Of a stretch of DNA of 14,394 nt, positions 1 through 6,751 are shown piece by piece. The stretch is taken from positions 1-14,394 of the forward strand of contig CAIVKT010000684.1 of NCBI GenBank assembly GCA_903906615.1, in the 5' to 3' direction. The stretch comes from an uncultured Bacteroidota bacterium (GTDB lineage: Bacteria; Bacteroidota; Bacteroidia; Chitinophagales; Chitinophagaceae). The stretch's first letter is position 1. Every line of letters begins with the position of its first letter. The notes under the pieces are model-generated. The model was not told where the DNA came from. It worked only from the letters and a program-made list of their open reading frames with translations, and ran no database searches. The translations under genes and the position numbers were made by a program.

Positions 1-68
1 CAGAAAAGCGGGACCTTGTGCCGGGGAGGCATCTGCGGGAGTAAGGCATCGTGTTTCATTAATATCGG
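1..68. other. Unassigned window edge
   Basis: This stretch lies upstream of the DUF3109 gene. A minus-strand frame starting with ATG at 59 stays open to the window edge (19 codons), which could be the start of a divergent gene. A plus-strand frame closing with TAA at 42-44 could equally be the tail of an upstream gene. Neither piece is long enough to recognise, and no TAnnTTTG box sits about 20 nt upstream of the minus-strand ATG, so no gene is called. Confidence 0.3.
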
Positions 69-76
69 TAACTTTG
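69..76 (+). promoter_or_regulatory. Putative -7 box for the DUF3109 gene
   Basis: TAACTTTG matches the Bacteroidota sigma-ABfr -7 consensus TAnnTTTG exactly and lies 24 nt before the ATG at 101. No clear TTTG -33 element is seen at the usual distance, so the call rests on the -7 box and its spacing. Confidence 0.45.
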
Positions 77-100
77 CTGACTCTCTTTAATTTTGACTGA

Positions 101-685
101 ATGATAGCAATAGACAACGTACTGCTGAGCGATGAGATAGTGGAAGAGCAATTTGTTTGCGACCTGAGCAAGTGCAAGGGTGGCTGCTGCGTGGACGGAG
201 ATTGCGGCGCCCCCCTGACCAAAGATGAGACCGAAATAATAGCCCGCATATACCCCCGGATAAAAGACGACCTGGAGCCACAATACATAGCCGAAATAGA
301 AAAGCAAGGCACCCATGCCATGGACGACCAGTATGGCTATGTAACCCCCACCGTAAACGGCGGCATATGCGTATATGGCTATACCGATGAGCTGGGTACC
401 GTAAAGTGCGGCATAGAAAAAGCCTGGAAGGCCGGCAAGGTAGATTTCCGCAAGCCTATATCCTGCCACCTGTTTCCTATACGTATTACAGCGCACGACG
501 GCTATGAAGCCGTGAACTACGAGCCGCGCCCCACACTATGCAAGCCCGCCTGCAAACTGGGCAAGCAGCTAAAAGTACCCGTATACGTTTTCCTCAAAGA
601 CTCCATAACCCGCAAATACGGCCCCGAATTCTACGGCACACTGGAAGCTGTAGCAAAGAAGATGATGAAGGATAAGGGAAAGTAA
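101..685 (+). CDS. DUF3109 family cysteine-rich protein
   Basis: The protein has 194 residues and no signal peptide or membrane segment, so it is probably cytoplasmic. It has ten cysteines in a spaced pattern: C20, C25, C29, C30 and C35 in an N-terminal cluster (CDLSKCKGGCC then GDCGAPL), then C90, C103, C122 (in SCHLFPIR), C147 and C151. This layout matches DUF3109, a Bacteroidota-rich family related to the YkgJ-type putative metal-chelating proteins. Binding of zinc, iron or an Fe-S cluster is suggested by the cysteines but is not shown, and the biological role is unknown. The ATG at 101 is preceded by a TAACTTTG box at a normal distance. The gene ends four bases from the stop of the convergent HNH nuclease gene, with no terminator between them. 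Base composition is that of the core genes of the window rather than of the AT-rich cassette next to it. Confidence 0.85.
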   Translation: MIAIDNVLLSDEIVEEQFVCDLSKCKGGCCVDGDCGAPLTKDETEIIARIYPRIKDDLEPQYIAEIEKQGTHAMDDQYGYVTPTVNGGICVYGYTDELGTVKCGIEKAWKAGKVDFRKPISCHLFPIRITAHDGYEAVNYEPRPTLCKPACKLGKQLKVPVYVFLKDSITRKYGPEFYGTLEAVAKKMMKDKGK

Positions 686-689
686 ATCT

Positions 690-1520
690 TTACCAGTTAA
701 GGGCTTCCGGGGCTTGGTTAAATAGTACCCGCAATTCAGGTATAAAATCCCTTTGCCGTTTCATTTCTTGCCAAACAGTCTGATGTGCTTCTTCTTTGAT
801 GCCTGCTACTATTTGATCTAACTGATTTTGTGGGATACCCGCATTCTTGTCGGAAATGTATATCCTTAAACGAGCTTTAAAGTTTTCAAAAGCATTCGCT
901 CTGGCTTTTGATAGAAAAGGTCTTTTGTTCAGCCTTAATAATTCAAGAGTGTGTTTTGCCTTTAAGTATTCGACAGTATTACTATCAGGTAATTCGGCAA
1001 AATCGAAAGACCTATTCAGGTCTAAAAATAAGTAGTCCAAAGGGTTTTCTACAGCAAGATCTATGATAGCAATAGCGCCGGGTGGTGGAGGTTGGGGATG
1101 TGTTAAAGCTGGTGCATTTCTTTTATTTTTAACTGGTGTAGTATCTATAAGTGTATTTGTTGCTACATCAATGACTGCACATTTATTATTTTTAGGCCCA
1201 TTGCAGTTACCACATGAATAGTAATAGTTAGCCCATTGATAACAACGATCTGGGTAAACATCTTTAGGCAGTAAATGTTCTACTTCATCAGCTTTGGAGT
1301 CTTCGCAATAGTGGCATCTTTCAGCGCCACTACACATTTGTACCAACTTCTGCTTAACCTCATCAAATGTTGCATTGCCAATGACATTTTTTCTTGGAAA
1401 GTCATCTTTGGCAAAAATAACCCGCGCAGGAAAATCAGGTTGATCGTCCACTGCTGCTTGGTATTGATTTAAGGCTTGAGTAGCATTAACTGATAATGCA
1501 GGGCGGCTAAGCTGTATCAT
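690..1520 (-). CDS. ptuB: HNH endonuclease, PtuB-like (Septu defence system)
   Basis: This is a 276-residue HNH nuclease of the TIGR02646-like type found with AAA ATPases in Septu systems and some retrons. The core at about residues 69-114 begins with a CHYC knuckle (C69, C72). It continues with DEVEHLLPK (E81, H82 as the likely general base), a YP..W.N segment (N98), and SCGNCNGPKNNK (C103, C106, N111/N112). The two CxxC pairs would hold a structural zinc, and His/Asn the catalytic metal. A downstream ENPLDYLFLDL segment (about 165-175) also resembles the family. There is no signal peptide. The start codon overlaps the stop of the upstream ATPase gene as TAATG, implying translational coupling and a shared complex. 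In Septu, PtuB is the nuclease effector that PtuA holds in check until infection; that role is inferred here. The gene is AT-rich relative to asd and DUF3109. The alternative is an HNH-ATPase pair related to Septu but outside its described subtypes. Confidence 0.8.
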   Translation of the reverse strand: MIQLSRPALSVNATQALNQYQAAVDDQPDFPARVIFAKDDFPRKNVIGNATFDEVKQKLVQMCSGAERCHYCEDSKADEVEHLLPKDVYPDRCYQWANYYYSCGNCNGPKNNKCAVIDVATNTLIDTTPVKNKRNAPALTHPQPPPPGAIAIIDLAVENPLDYLFLDLNRSFDFAELPDSNTVEYLKAKHTLELLRLNKRPFLSKARANAFENFKARLRIYISDKNAGIPQNQLDQIVAGIKEEAHQTVWQEMKRQRDFIPELRVLFNQAPEALNW

Positions 1521-2839
1521 TATTCAGTAGGTAATATTTTTTTGAGGTCCTGCATTCTTCGTTTATCGGTGTCTGTAATTGTGCCTTTAAATGATTTTAC
1601 ATTCAGGTCAGCCAACTCTTTTAGCATTGCTTCTGCATTTGCCGACTGGCTTACATCTTCGCCGAATACTTCTGTGCCATAGGCATCTAATACATTTCCA
1701 TAGATCAAGCGATCCCTATCAGTACCGGTGATCTCGCCTGATGTATGTTCGCTACCGGGAGACGCTAACCGCCATATACTTCCATTCTCACAGGCACGAC
1801 AAACTAACGGGCTATGGGTAGTGACAATGAATTGTATATTAGGAAAGTATTTAGTGAACCATTGTCCAATTCTTGTTTGCCATGTTGGGTGTAGGTGAGC
1901 ATCGATTTCATCTATTAGGACAACACCGGGGACAATGACTTTAATATGTTCTCCATCAATTTTAGAAAAAATTAAATTTCCTTCATAACGTTGAATAATT
2001 TGTCTTAATAACTCAAAAGTCAAACTAAGTATAGATCTAAACCCATCACTTAGCTGATTTATAGACGTGATAGATCTTTCTTTATCAATAAATGTTACTC
2101 CCTCAGAACTGATTTCATTTAGTTTAGTTTCGTTTGGTAAAAAATCAGGAGAATTAACAAGTTCCTGAATCGAATCAAGAAAATTGCTAGAACCTTCCAA
2201 TTGTTGAAACTTTAATTTCATTAACCATCCAGTAGTTTCTGTTAATGCTACTGATTCATTGAAAAGTGTAAGATGGGCACTTAATTTTACTAATTGTTTA
2301 TTTTTATAAACTTCGTTCCATTCTTCTGAACCTCCTGTAAATCTCCTGAATGGTCCAAATCCTGTAGAAAGCCAACCTGGAAGATGATCCCAATTGTAAG
2401 GATAACCCATTTTGTATTTTTCGACCTCATTATTTTCGAGTTTAAATGAGTCATCTTTTTCGCTATACTTTATGTAAATATTATTTCTGAATTCTCCCTG
2501 TATAGCTGTATCAATTGCAATGCGCCTGTCGTTAGTCTTGGAATTGCTTGGTTGATTATAAACGCCTGCATAAGGATGATCCTCATTCCATAAATCGTAA
2601 AATATATCAAGAGCAATTTCGGCTTGTTGTTCTCCTTTTCTTACCCAATCCTTCCAATTAGCTCTTAATCCCGCAGCCTGTTCACTCCCAATTAAAGCTA
2701 AAGCAATCGCTCTTAGAATAGTTGTTTTACCAAACCCATTATCCCCTATTAGCACATGCCATCCTGCCGGATGGTCAAATGTCATCTCGAATTTTTCTAT
2801 TGCACGGATGTTCGTTATCTCAACTTTCTTAATGTACAT
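1520..2839 (-). CDS. ptuA: AAA/ABC-like ATPase, PtuA-like (Septu defence system)
   Basis: This 439-residue protein has the SMC/ABC-type ATPase layout seen in defence ATPases. Near the N-terminus MYIKKVEITNIRAI leads into Walker A GDNGFGKT (32-39). A middle insertion carries GFGPFRRF (160-167). The signature-like QLSDGFRS lies at 262-269, Walker B VVLIDEID at 306-313, and the switch histidine in TTHSPL at 340-345. No C-terminal TOPRIM nuclease motifs are visible, so it is not an OLD-type nuclease; the nuclease is supplied by the next gene. The pairing with a TIGR02646-like HNH protein is the hallmark of Septu PtuA. The stop overlaps the nuclease ATG. The gene starts 62 nt after the asd stop. 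A TAATTTGG sequence 18 nt before the ATG (one mismatch to TAnnTTTG) might be its own promoter, but read-through from asd is also possible. It is strongly AT-rich: bases 2401-2460 contain 17 G/C of 60, against 33 of 60 at 3361-3420 in asd. Confidence 0.8.
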   Translation of the reverse strand: MYIKKVEITNIRAIEKFEMTFDHPAGWHVLIGDNGFGKTTILRAIALALIGSEQAAGLRANWKDWVRKGEQQAEIALDIFYDLWNEDHPYAGVYNQPSNSKTNDRRIAIDTAIQGEFRNNIYIKYSEKDDSFKLENNEVEKYKMGYPYNWDHLPGWLSTGFGPFRRFTGGSEEWNEVYKNKQLVKLSAHLTLFNESVALTETTGWLMKLKFQQLEGSSNFLDSIQELVNSPDFLPNETKLNEISSEGVTFIDKERSITSINQLSDGFRSILSLTFELLRQIIQRYEGNLIFSKIDGEHIKVIVPGVVLIDEIDAHLHPTWQTRIGQWFTKYFPNIQFIVTTHSPLVCRACENGSIWRLASPGSEHTSGEITGTDRDRLIYGNVLDAYGTEVFGEDVSQSANAEAMLKELADLNVKSFKGTITDTDKRRMQDLKKILPTE

Positions 2840-2901
2840 AGCGCATTTTCTTATCTGCCAAATTACTCAATTTTAATTACATATGGTAATCCTACATTCC
2901 T

Positions 2902-3891
2902 TTATATCCATCCCTGGTCATGCAAATACCTCGCTATCTGCACAGCATTGGTGGCTGCGCCCTTGCGTAGGTTGTCGGCTACTATCCAGCAGTTGAGGGT
3001 ATTGGGCTGGGAGTAGTCGCGGCGTATGCGGCCTACAAATACTTCGTCCTTGCCTTCGGCATCCAGCGGCATGGGGTAGCCATTCATGGAGGGGTTGTCT
3101 ATCACTACCACACCGCTTTGGTTAGAAAGCAGCTCTTTAATATCAGATTCGTGGAAGTCGTGCTTCAGCTCTATGTTCACGCTCTCGCTGTGGCCGCCCA
3201 TTACGGGTACGCGTACAGTAGTAGCGGTAACGCCTATGCTGCTGTCGTCCATTATCTTGCAGGTCTCCTGCGTCATTTTTATTTCTTCCTTGGTATAGCC
3301 GTTATCCTGGAACACATCTATGTGTGGTATCACATTCAGGTCTATGCGGTGCGGGTATACGCCAAAACCGTTGCCGCCTGCGCGTTGGTCCAGCATTTCT
3401 TTTACTGCTTTTTGGCCGGTACCGGTCACAGACTGGTACGTGCTTACCACTACGCGCTTAATGCCGTATTTGAGGTGTATGGGGTTGAGCACCATTACCA
3501 TTTGTATGGTGGAGCAGTTGGGGTTGGCTATGATGTAGTCGTCCTTGGTTAGTGCATGGCCGTTCACCTCGGGTACCACCAACTTTATCCCTTCTTTCAT
3601 GCGCCATGCCGATGAGTTGTCTACCACCCGGCAACCCACAGCGGCAAACTTGGGCGCCAACTCCAGCGAAATGGAGCCACCTGCGGAGAACAAAGCCAAA
3701 GCAGGCTTCATAGCAATAGCCGTGTCTGCCGATACTACGCTGTATTCCTTGCCCTTATACATTACCTTATTGCCCACCGACTTCTCAGAAGCCACAGGTA
3801 TCAGTTCGGTAACGGGGAAGTTGCGTTCTTCCAGTATCTTCAGCATGGCGCTGCCCACAAGCCCTGTGGCGCCTACAACGGCTACTTTCAT
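2902..3891 (-). CDS. asd: Aspartate-semialdehyde dehydrogenase
   Basis: The enzyme reduces beta-aspartyl phosphate to aspartate semialdehyde with NADPH, the branch point to lysine/diaminopimelate, threonine and methionine, in the cytoplasm. The 329-residue protein has the N-terminal nucleotide-binding GATGLVG (7-13). The catalytic cysteine is C126 in NPNCSTIQ, and the general-base histidine is H234 in RVPVMGGHSES, with R228 just before it as a likely substrate contact. The C-terminal helix has the usual GAATNAVQIA (311-320). Length and motifs are complete, so it should be functional. The ATG at 3891 is preceded by a TACTTTTG box at 3912-3919. The defence ATPase gene follows 62 nt downstream on the same strand, and the toxin gene ends 76 nt upstream. 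GC content is clearly higher than in these two neighbours, which suggests that asd is the resident gene and they are later arrivals. Confidence 0.97.
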   Translation of the reverse strand: MKVAVVGATGLVGSAMLKILEERNFPVTELIPVASEKSVGNKVMYKGKEYSVVSADTAIAMKPALALFSAGGSISLELAPKFAAVGCRVVDNSSAWRMKEGIKLVVPEVNGHALTKDDYIIANPNCSTIQMVMVLNPIHLKYGIKRVVVSTYQSVTGTGQKAVKEMLDQRAGGNGFGVYPHRIDLNVIPHIDVFQDNGYTKEEIKMTQETCKIMDDSSIGVTATTVRVPVMGGHSESVNIELKHDFHESDIKELLSNQSGVVVIDNPSMNGYPMPLDAEGKDEVFVGRIRRDYSQPNTLNCWIVADNLRKGAATNAVQIARYLHDQGWI

Positions 3892-3911
3892 AATTTTTAA
3901 AATTCAGAGTG

Positions 3912-3919
3912 CAAAAGTA
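3912..3919 (-). promoter_or_regulatory. Putative -7 box for asd
   Basis: On the minus strand this reads TACTTTTG, an exact match to TAnnTTTG, 20 nt before the asd ATG. No convincing TTTG -33 element is seen upstream. Confidence 0.45.
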
Positions 3920-3967
3920 AGGAAAGAGTTTTGCGAGTTAAATAAATAGGGGGTGTTCGAATCATTT

Positions 3968-4399
3968 TTATAGTTCTGTCACTAATGATTCTTGTTTGAA
4001 AAAACTATTGAGCAATTTATCGCTGGTAACAAAAAGGTTTGATTGATATTGAAGCATTACTGCTGTGGAGAGTTGAATACTGTCTAATATTCTTAATCCT
4101 TGTTTTCCGTATTTTGTTATTAGGTTTCTTGCTTCTTCAGTAATAATACTATCAATCTGAATGAAATTGTATTTATAAAGATCAGTTTCAAATCGTGCTA
4201 ATATTTTTTGTGCCTCAAGTTCATTTAACTGTAACGTTCGCACTTTTTTCCAAACGGTTGATGTAAATTCTATTAGTGCAATTTCAGACAAGAAAACGTC
4301 TGTGATTTCATTAATACTAAAAATACGCTCAATAGTCTCTGTATCATTTTCTTTATGATATAGCTTAAACAAAGAGGAGGTGTCTAAAAATATTTTCAT
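3968..4399 (-). CDS. PIN-domain toxin, VapC-like ribonuclease
   Basis: This 143-residue protein is a PIN-domain ribonuclease of the VapC type, the toxin half of a type II toxin-antitoxin pair. The four expected acidic residues are present: D6 in IFLDTSSL, E44 in IALIEFTS, D106 in LRILDSIQL and D127 in FVTSDKLL. Together they would coordinate Mg2+/Mn2+. Such toxins cut specific RNAs, often tRNA or rRNA, when freed from the antitoxin; the target here is unknown. The start codon overlaps the antitoxin stop as ATGA, typical of coupled toxin-antitoxin genes. The gene is AT-rich (21 G/C of 60 at 4201-4260). All catalytic acids are intact, so it is probably active. The confidence is high for the PIN fold and lower for the exact family. 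Confidence 0.85.
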   Translation of the reverse strand: MKIFLDTSSLFKLYHKENDTETIERIFSINEITDVFLSEIALIEFTSTVWKKVRTLQLNELEAQKILARFETDLYKYNFIQIDSIITEEARNLITKYGKQGLRILDSIQLSTAVMLQYQSNLFVTSDKLLNSFFKQESLVTEL

Positions 4400-4626
4400 A
4401 ATTCGCTACGCCGTTCTTCAATTACAGTGTCGCTAAATGAACCTTTATAGTGTTCCAAATCTTTTTGGCTTTCAGCAAATGAAAAATCCGATAAAGACAA
4501 CCGTTTTTTCGTAGATGTGTCAACCTCATCCAAAAACGTGACAATAACCCGTATTGGTTTGTTTGATGAGAAATCCTTGTCAAGTTTGACGAACCCATTT
4601 TGATATGTGCCAACTACTGCTACCAT
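4396..4626 (-). CDS. Putative antitoxin of the PIN toxin
   Basis: This is a 76-residue protein upstream of the PIN toxin gene, overlapping it by four bases. The start at 4626 (MVAVVGTYQNGFVKL) is chosen over the in-frame ATG at 4836. The longer form would run through the divergent ABC transporter gene, and a TATCTTTG box lies 19 nt before 4626. The N-terminal half (YQNGFVKLDKDF, then a strand IRVIVTFL) resembles the short beta-rich antitoxins of the DUF104/AF2212-like or AbrB-like type. The charged C-terminal tail (LSLSDFSFAESQKDLEHY, ending in VIEERRSEL) is the sort of segment that wraps around a PIN toxin. The family assignment is tentative. The role as antitoxin is inferred mainly from size, order and overlap. 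It may autoregulate, as most such antitoxins do. Confidence 0.75.
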   Translation of the reverse strand: MVAVVGTYQNGFVKLDKDFSSNKPIRVIVTFLDEVDTSTKKRLSLSDFSFAESQKDLEHYKGSFSDTVIEERRSEL

Positions 4627-4645
4627 ATTAACTGCTTTTATAACA

Positions 4646-4653
4646 CAAAGATA
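4646..4653 (-). promoter_or_regulatory. Putative -7 box for the toxin-antitoxin operon
   Basis: On the minus strand this reads TATCTTTG, an exact TAnnTTTG match 19 nt before the antitoxin ATG. It supports the short antitoxin start at 4626. Confidence 0.45.
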
Positions 4654-4747
4654 CAAAATAGAAGCCATATGGTGTTTTATCAATGCTGTACTATTAAAAT
4701 CACCTATTGAAAACACTTTTCCCATTTTATCCCGACCTTTGCGCCCT

Positions 4748-6490
4748 ATGAAGAACCTCGGTTCCATCAATAAATACTTCGTTAAGTACAAATGGCGGCT
4801 TTTCCTTGGGTTGCTGTTCGTGGCTATTTCCAGCAAGTTTGCCGTAATGGCAGGTGATGTGATAAAAGATATCCTTGATCCGGTGAAGCATATGTTTGCT
4901 GCTCATGTGCCTCACGATCAAATTATTTCGTTTGTGGTAAAGGGTGGTCTTACATTATTCGGGCTGGCATTGCTGCGCAGTATTTTTATGTTCATGATGC
5001 GGCAAACGATCATTGTTATGTCGCGGCATATAGAGTACGACCAGAAGAACGAGATATATAATCACTACCAGCAGCTCACCACCCGCTTCTACAAGGCCAA
5101 TTTTACTGGCGACCTGATGAACCGCATATCAGAAGATGTATCGCGTGTGCGAATGTACACCGGGCCATCTGTAATGTATTTTACCTCGGTGGTGTTCCTC
5201 ACTATCTTCTGTATATGGGATATGCTGCGCGTAAATGTGTTGCTCACAGTATGCGTATTGGCTCCATTGCCATTTCTTGCGCTCACTATTTTTTATGTAA
5301 ATAACATTATCTTTAAAAAGAGTGGTAAGATACAAGCTCAGCTATCCTCGCTCACAACCACTGCCCAGGAGTCTTACTCGGGTATCAGGGTTATTAAATC
5401 ATTTGTACAGGAAAAGAATATGCTGCGCTTCTTCGAGATCAATTCTGAAGCGTATCGTAAAAGCTCCATCAATCTTTCGCTCACCGAGGCCTTTTATTTT
5501 CCATCAATGAATTTATTTATTGGCGTTAGCTTTTTATGCACCATGCTTATTGGCGGCTATTTCGTGATCCATGGCAGTGTGAGTATGGGCAATATAGCGC
5601 AATTCGTTTTTTACATCAACTTGCTCATGTTCCCCATATCCAGTATAGGTATGGTGGCCAGCATGACGCAACGTGCGGGCGCATCGCAAAAGCGCATAGA
5701 CGAGTTCCTGCATACCGCACCGGATATTGCTACGCCTGCCAATGCAGTGCGGGAAGATATACAAGGTGCTGTACGATTTGATGATGTTACTTTCACCTAT
5801 CCGCATACGGGGATAACTGCGCTCAACCATTTCTCGCTTCGTGTGCCTGCCGGGCAAAAGGTAGCCATCATTGGTAAAACAGGTTCGGGAAAATCTACCA
5901 TTGTACAGATGCTGCTGCGCATGTATGATACCACATCGGGCAGCTTATTTATAGACGGGGAGAACATAGAGAGGTACGACCTGCACCAGCTACGCAGGCA
6001 GATAGCCTATGCGCCACAGGAGGCATACCTGTTCTCCGATACGATCTTCAACAACATCAAATTCGGTAAAGACGATGCCACAGAGGCCGAGGTGCATGAA
6101 GCTGCCCGCATGGCCGACCTCGATAAAGATATCAACTCCTTTGCCGAGGGTTACCAAACCATGATAGGTGAGCGCGGTGTAATGCTCTCCGGAGGGCAAA
6201 AGCAACGCATGGTATTAGCCAGGGCCATACTCAAGAACAGCAGCATACTCGTGCTGGATGAATGCCTCTCAGCAGTAGATACCCAAACCGAGAAGACCAT
6301 ACTCGCCAACCTGCAAAACTACCTGGTAGGCAAGACCACCTTTGTTATCACCCACCGCATCTTCACCAGCTGGACGTTCGATCAGATCATCATCATAGAC
6401 CACGGCGCTATCGTAGAGCAGGGCACACACGATGAACTGATGGCCCTCAATGGCCGCTACGCCAAGCTATACAGGCACCAGACCAGTTAA
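4748..6490 (+). CDS. ABC exporter half-transporter, MsbA-like permease-ATPase fusion
   Basis: This 580-residue inner-membrane protein has an N-terminal type 1 exporter membrane domain (about 1-320, with hydrophobic segments near 18-38, 65-90, 140-160, 165-187 and 255-300). A C-terminal nucleotide-binding domain follows. Walker A is GKTGSGKST (376-384), the Q-loop APQE (422-425), the signature LSGGQ (480-484), Walker B ILVLDE (500-505) with catalytic E505, and the switch histidine is H536 in ITHR. It should work as a homodimer or heterodimer exporting a lipid, peptide or drug; the substrate cannot be told. The residue after the catalytic Glu is Cys (LDECLSAVD) where Ala is usual; this is harmless as far as can be seen. 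The ATG at 4748 is chosen because the in-frame ATG at 4607 would extend antisense into the antitoxin gene and adds no recognisable domain. A GACCTTTG sequence ends just 6 nt before this ATG, so it is either a chance match or gives a nearly leaderless mRNA. Confidence 0.92.
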   Translation: MKNLGSINKYFVKYKWRLFLGLLFVAISSKFAVMAGDVIKDILDPVKHMFAAHVPHDQIISFVVKGGLTLFGLALLRSIFMFMMRQTIIVMSRHIEYDQKNEIYNHYQQLTTRFYKANFTGDLMNRISEDVSRVRMYTGPSVMYFTSVVFLTIFCIWDMLRVNVLLTVCVLAPLPFLALTIFYVNNIIFKKSGKIQAQLSSLTTTAQESYSGIRVIKSFVQEKNMLRFFEINSEAYRKSSINLSLTEAFYFPSMNLFIGVSFLCTMLIGGYFVIHGSVSMGNIAQFVFYINLLMFPISSIGMVASMTQRAGASQKRIDEFLHTAPDIATPANAVREDIQGAVRFDDVTFTYPHTGITALNHFSLRVPAGQKVAIIGKTGSGKSTIVQMLLRMYDTTSGSLFIDGENIERYDLHQLRRQIAYAPQEAYLFSDTIFNNIKFGKDDATEAEVHEAARMADLDKDINSFAEGYQTMIGERGVMLSGGQKQRMVLARAILKNSSILVLDECLSAVDTQTEKTILANLQNYLVGKTTFVITHRIFTSWTFDQIIIIDHGAIVEQGTHDELMALNGRYAKLYRHQTS

Positions 6491-6721
6491 TTTGCTCATT
6501 ATCGGAATTTCCATTTAGTGCAAGCCTTTGCTTTAGCAAAGTGCCTTACAAAGAACTTTAGTTATATAGAAGCGTCCCTTCCACCCGCTCCCACAACCAA
6601 ACACCTTTGTCATCCCGACGTAGGAGGGATCTACACGCGCAGTAATCGCCCCAAAGGTGTGTGTTTATCTAATAACAGGATATTCTTTTAACCTATACAG
6701 CTATTACAAAAGAAATATTTT
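6491..6721. other. Non-coding gap between ABC exporter and SPFH operon
   Basis: No credible gene is seen on either strand. A small hairpin, CTTTGC - TTTA - GCAAAG, lies at 6526-6541. It has no T-run after it, so it is a doubtful terminator for the ABC gene. A nested palindromic element occupies 6601-6660 and is listed separately. Confidence 0.6.
6601..6660. repeat. REP-like nested palindromic element
   Basis: An outer 9-bp perfect inverted repeat, ACACCTTTG (6601-6609) and CAAAGGTGT (6652-6660), encloses an inner hairpin ATCCC (6612-6616) / GGGAT (6626-6630). The stretch from 6611, CATCCCGACG followed by TAGGAGGGAT, resembles a short intergenic palindrome that I recall as recurring in many Bacteroidota genomes, similar to REP/BIME elements. 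Only one copy is present in this window, so repetition is not shown here. It might also act as an RNA hairpin downstream of the ABC gene. Confidence 0.5.
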
Positions 6722-6751
6722 TTTGCTTATCCGGTAAATAATATACGTTTG
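6722..6751 (+). promoter_or_regulatory. Promoter of the SPFH-RHH operon
   Basis: TTTG at 6722-6725 and TACGTTTG at 6744-6751 match the Bacteroidota -33 (TTTG) and -7 (TAnnTTTG) elements with an 18-nt spacer. It is the only promoter in the window with both elements. The expected start of transcription, just after 6751, lies inside the palindrome at 6747-6771. Confidence 0.6.

Noticed and set aside
59..496. A long minus-strand open frame opposite DUF3109
   Set aside because: It is a shadow of the cysteine-rich DUF3109 gene, whose motifs and promoter box are on the plus strand.
690..2839. Retron or OLD/Gabija system in place of Septu
   Set aside because: No reverse transcriptase, msr/msd-like RNA or TOPRIM/helicase motifs are visible next to the ATPase-HNH pair.
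4607..4747. An upstream in-frame ATG extending the ABC exporter by 47 residues
   Set aside because: The extension lies antisense to the antitoxin start and its promoter and adds no recognisable domain; ATG 4748 gives a normal exporter N-terminus.
4627..4836. An N-terminal extension of the antitoxin to 146 residues
   Set aside because: It would run through the divergent ABC gene start. The 76-residue form has a promoter box at a normal distance and the usual antitoxin size.
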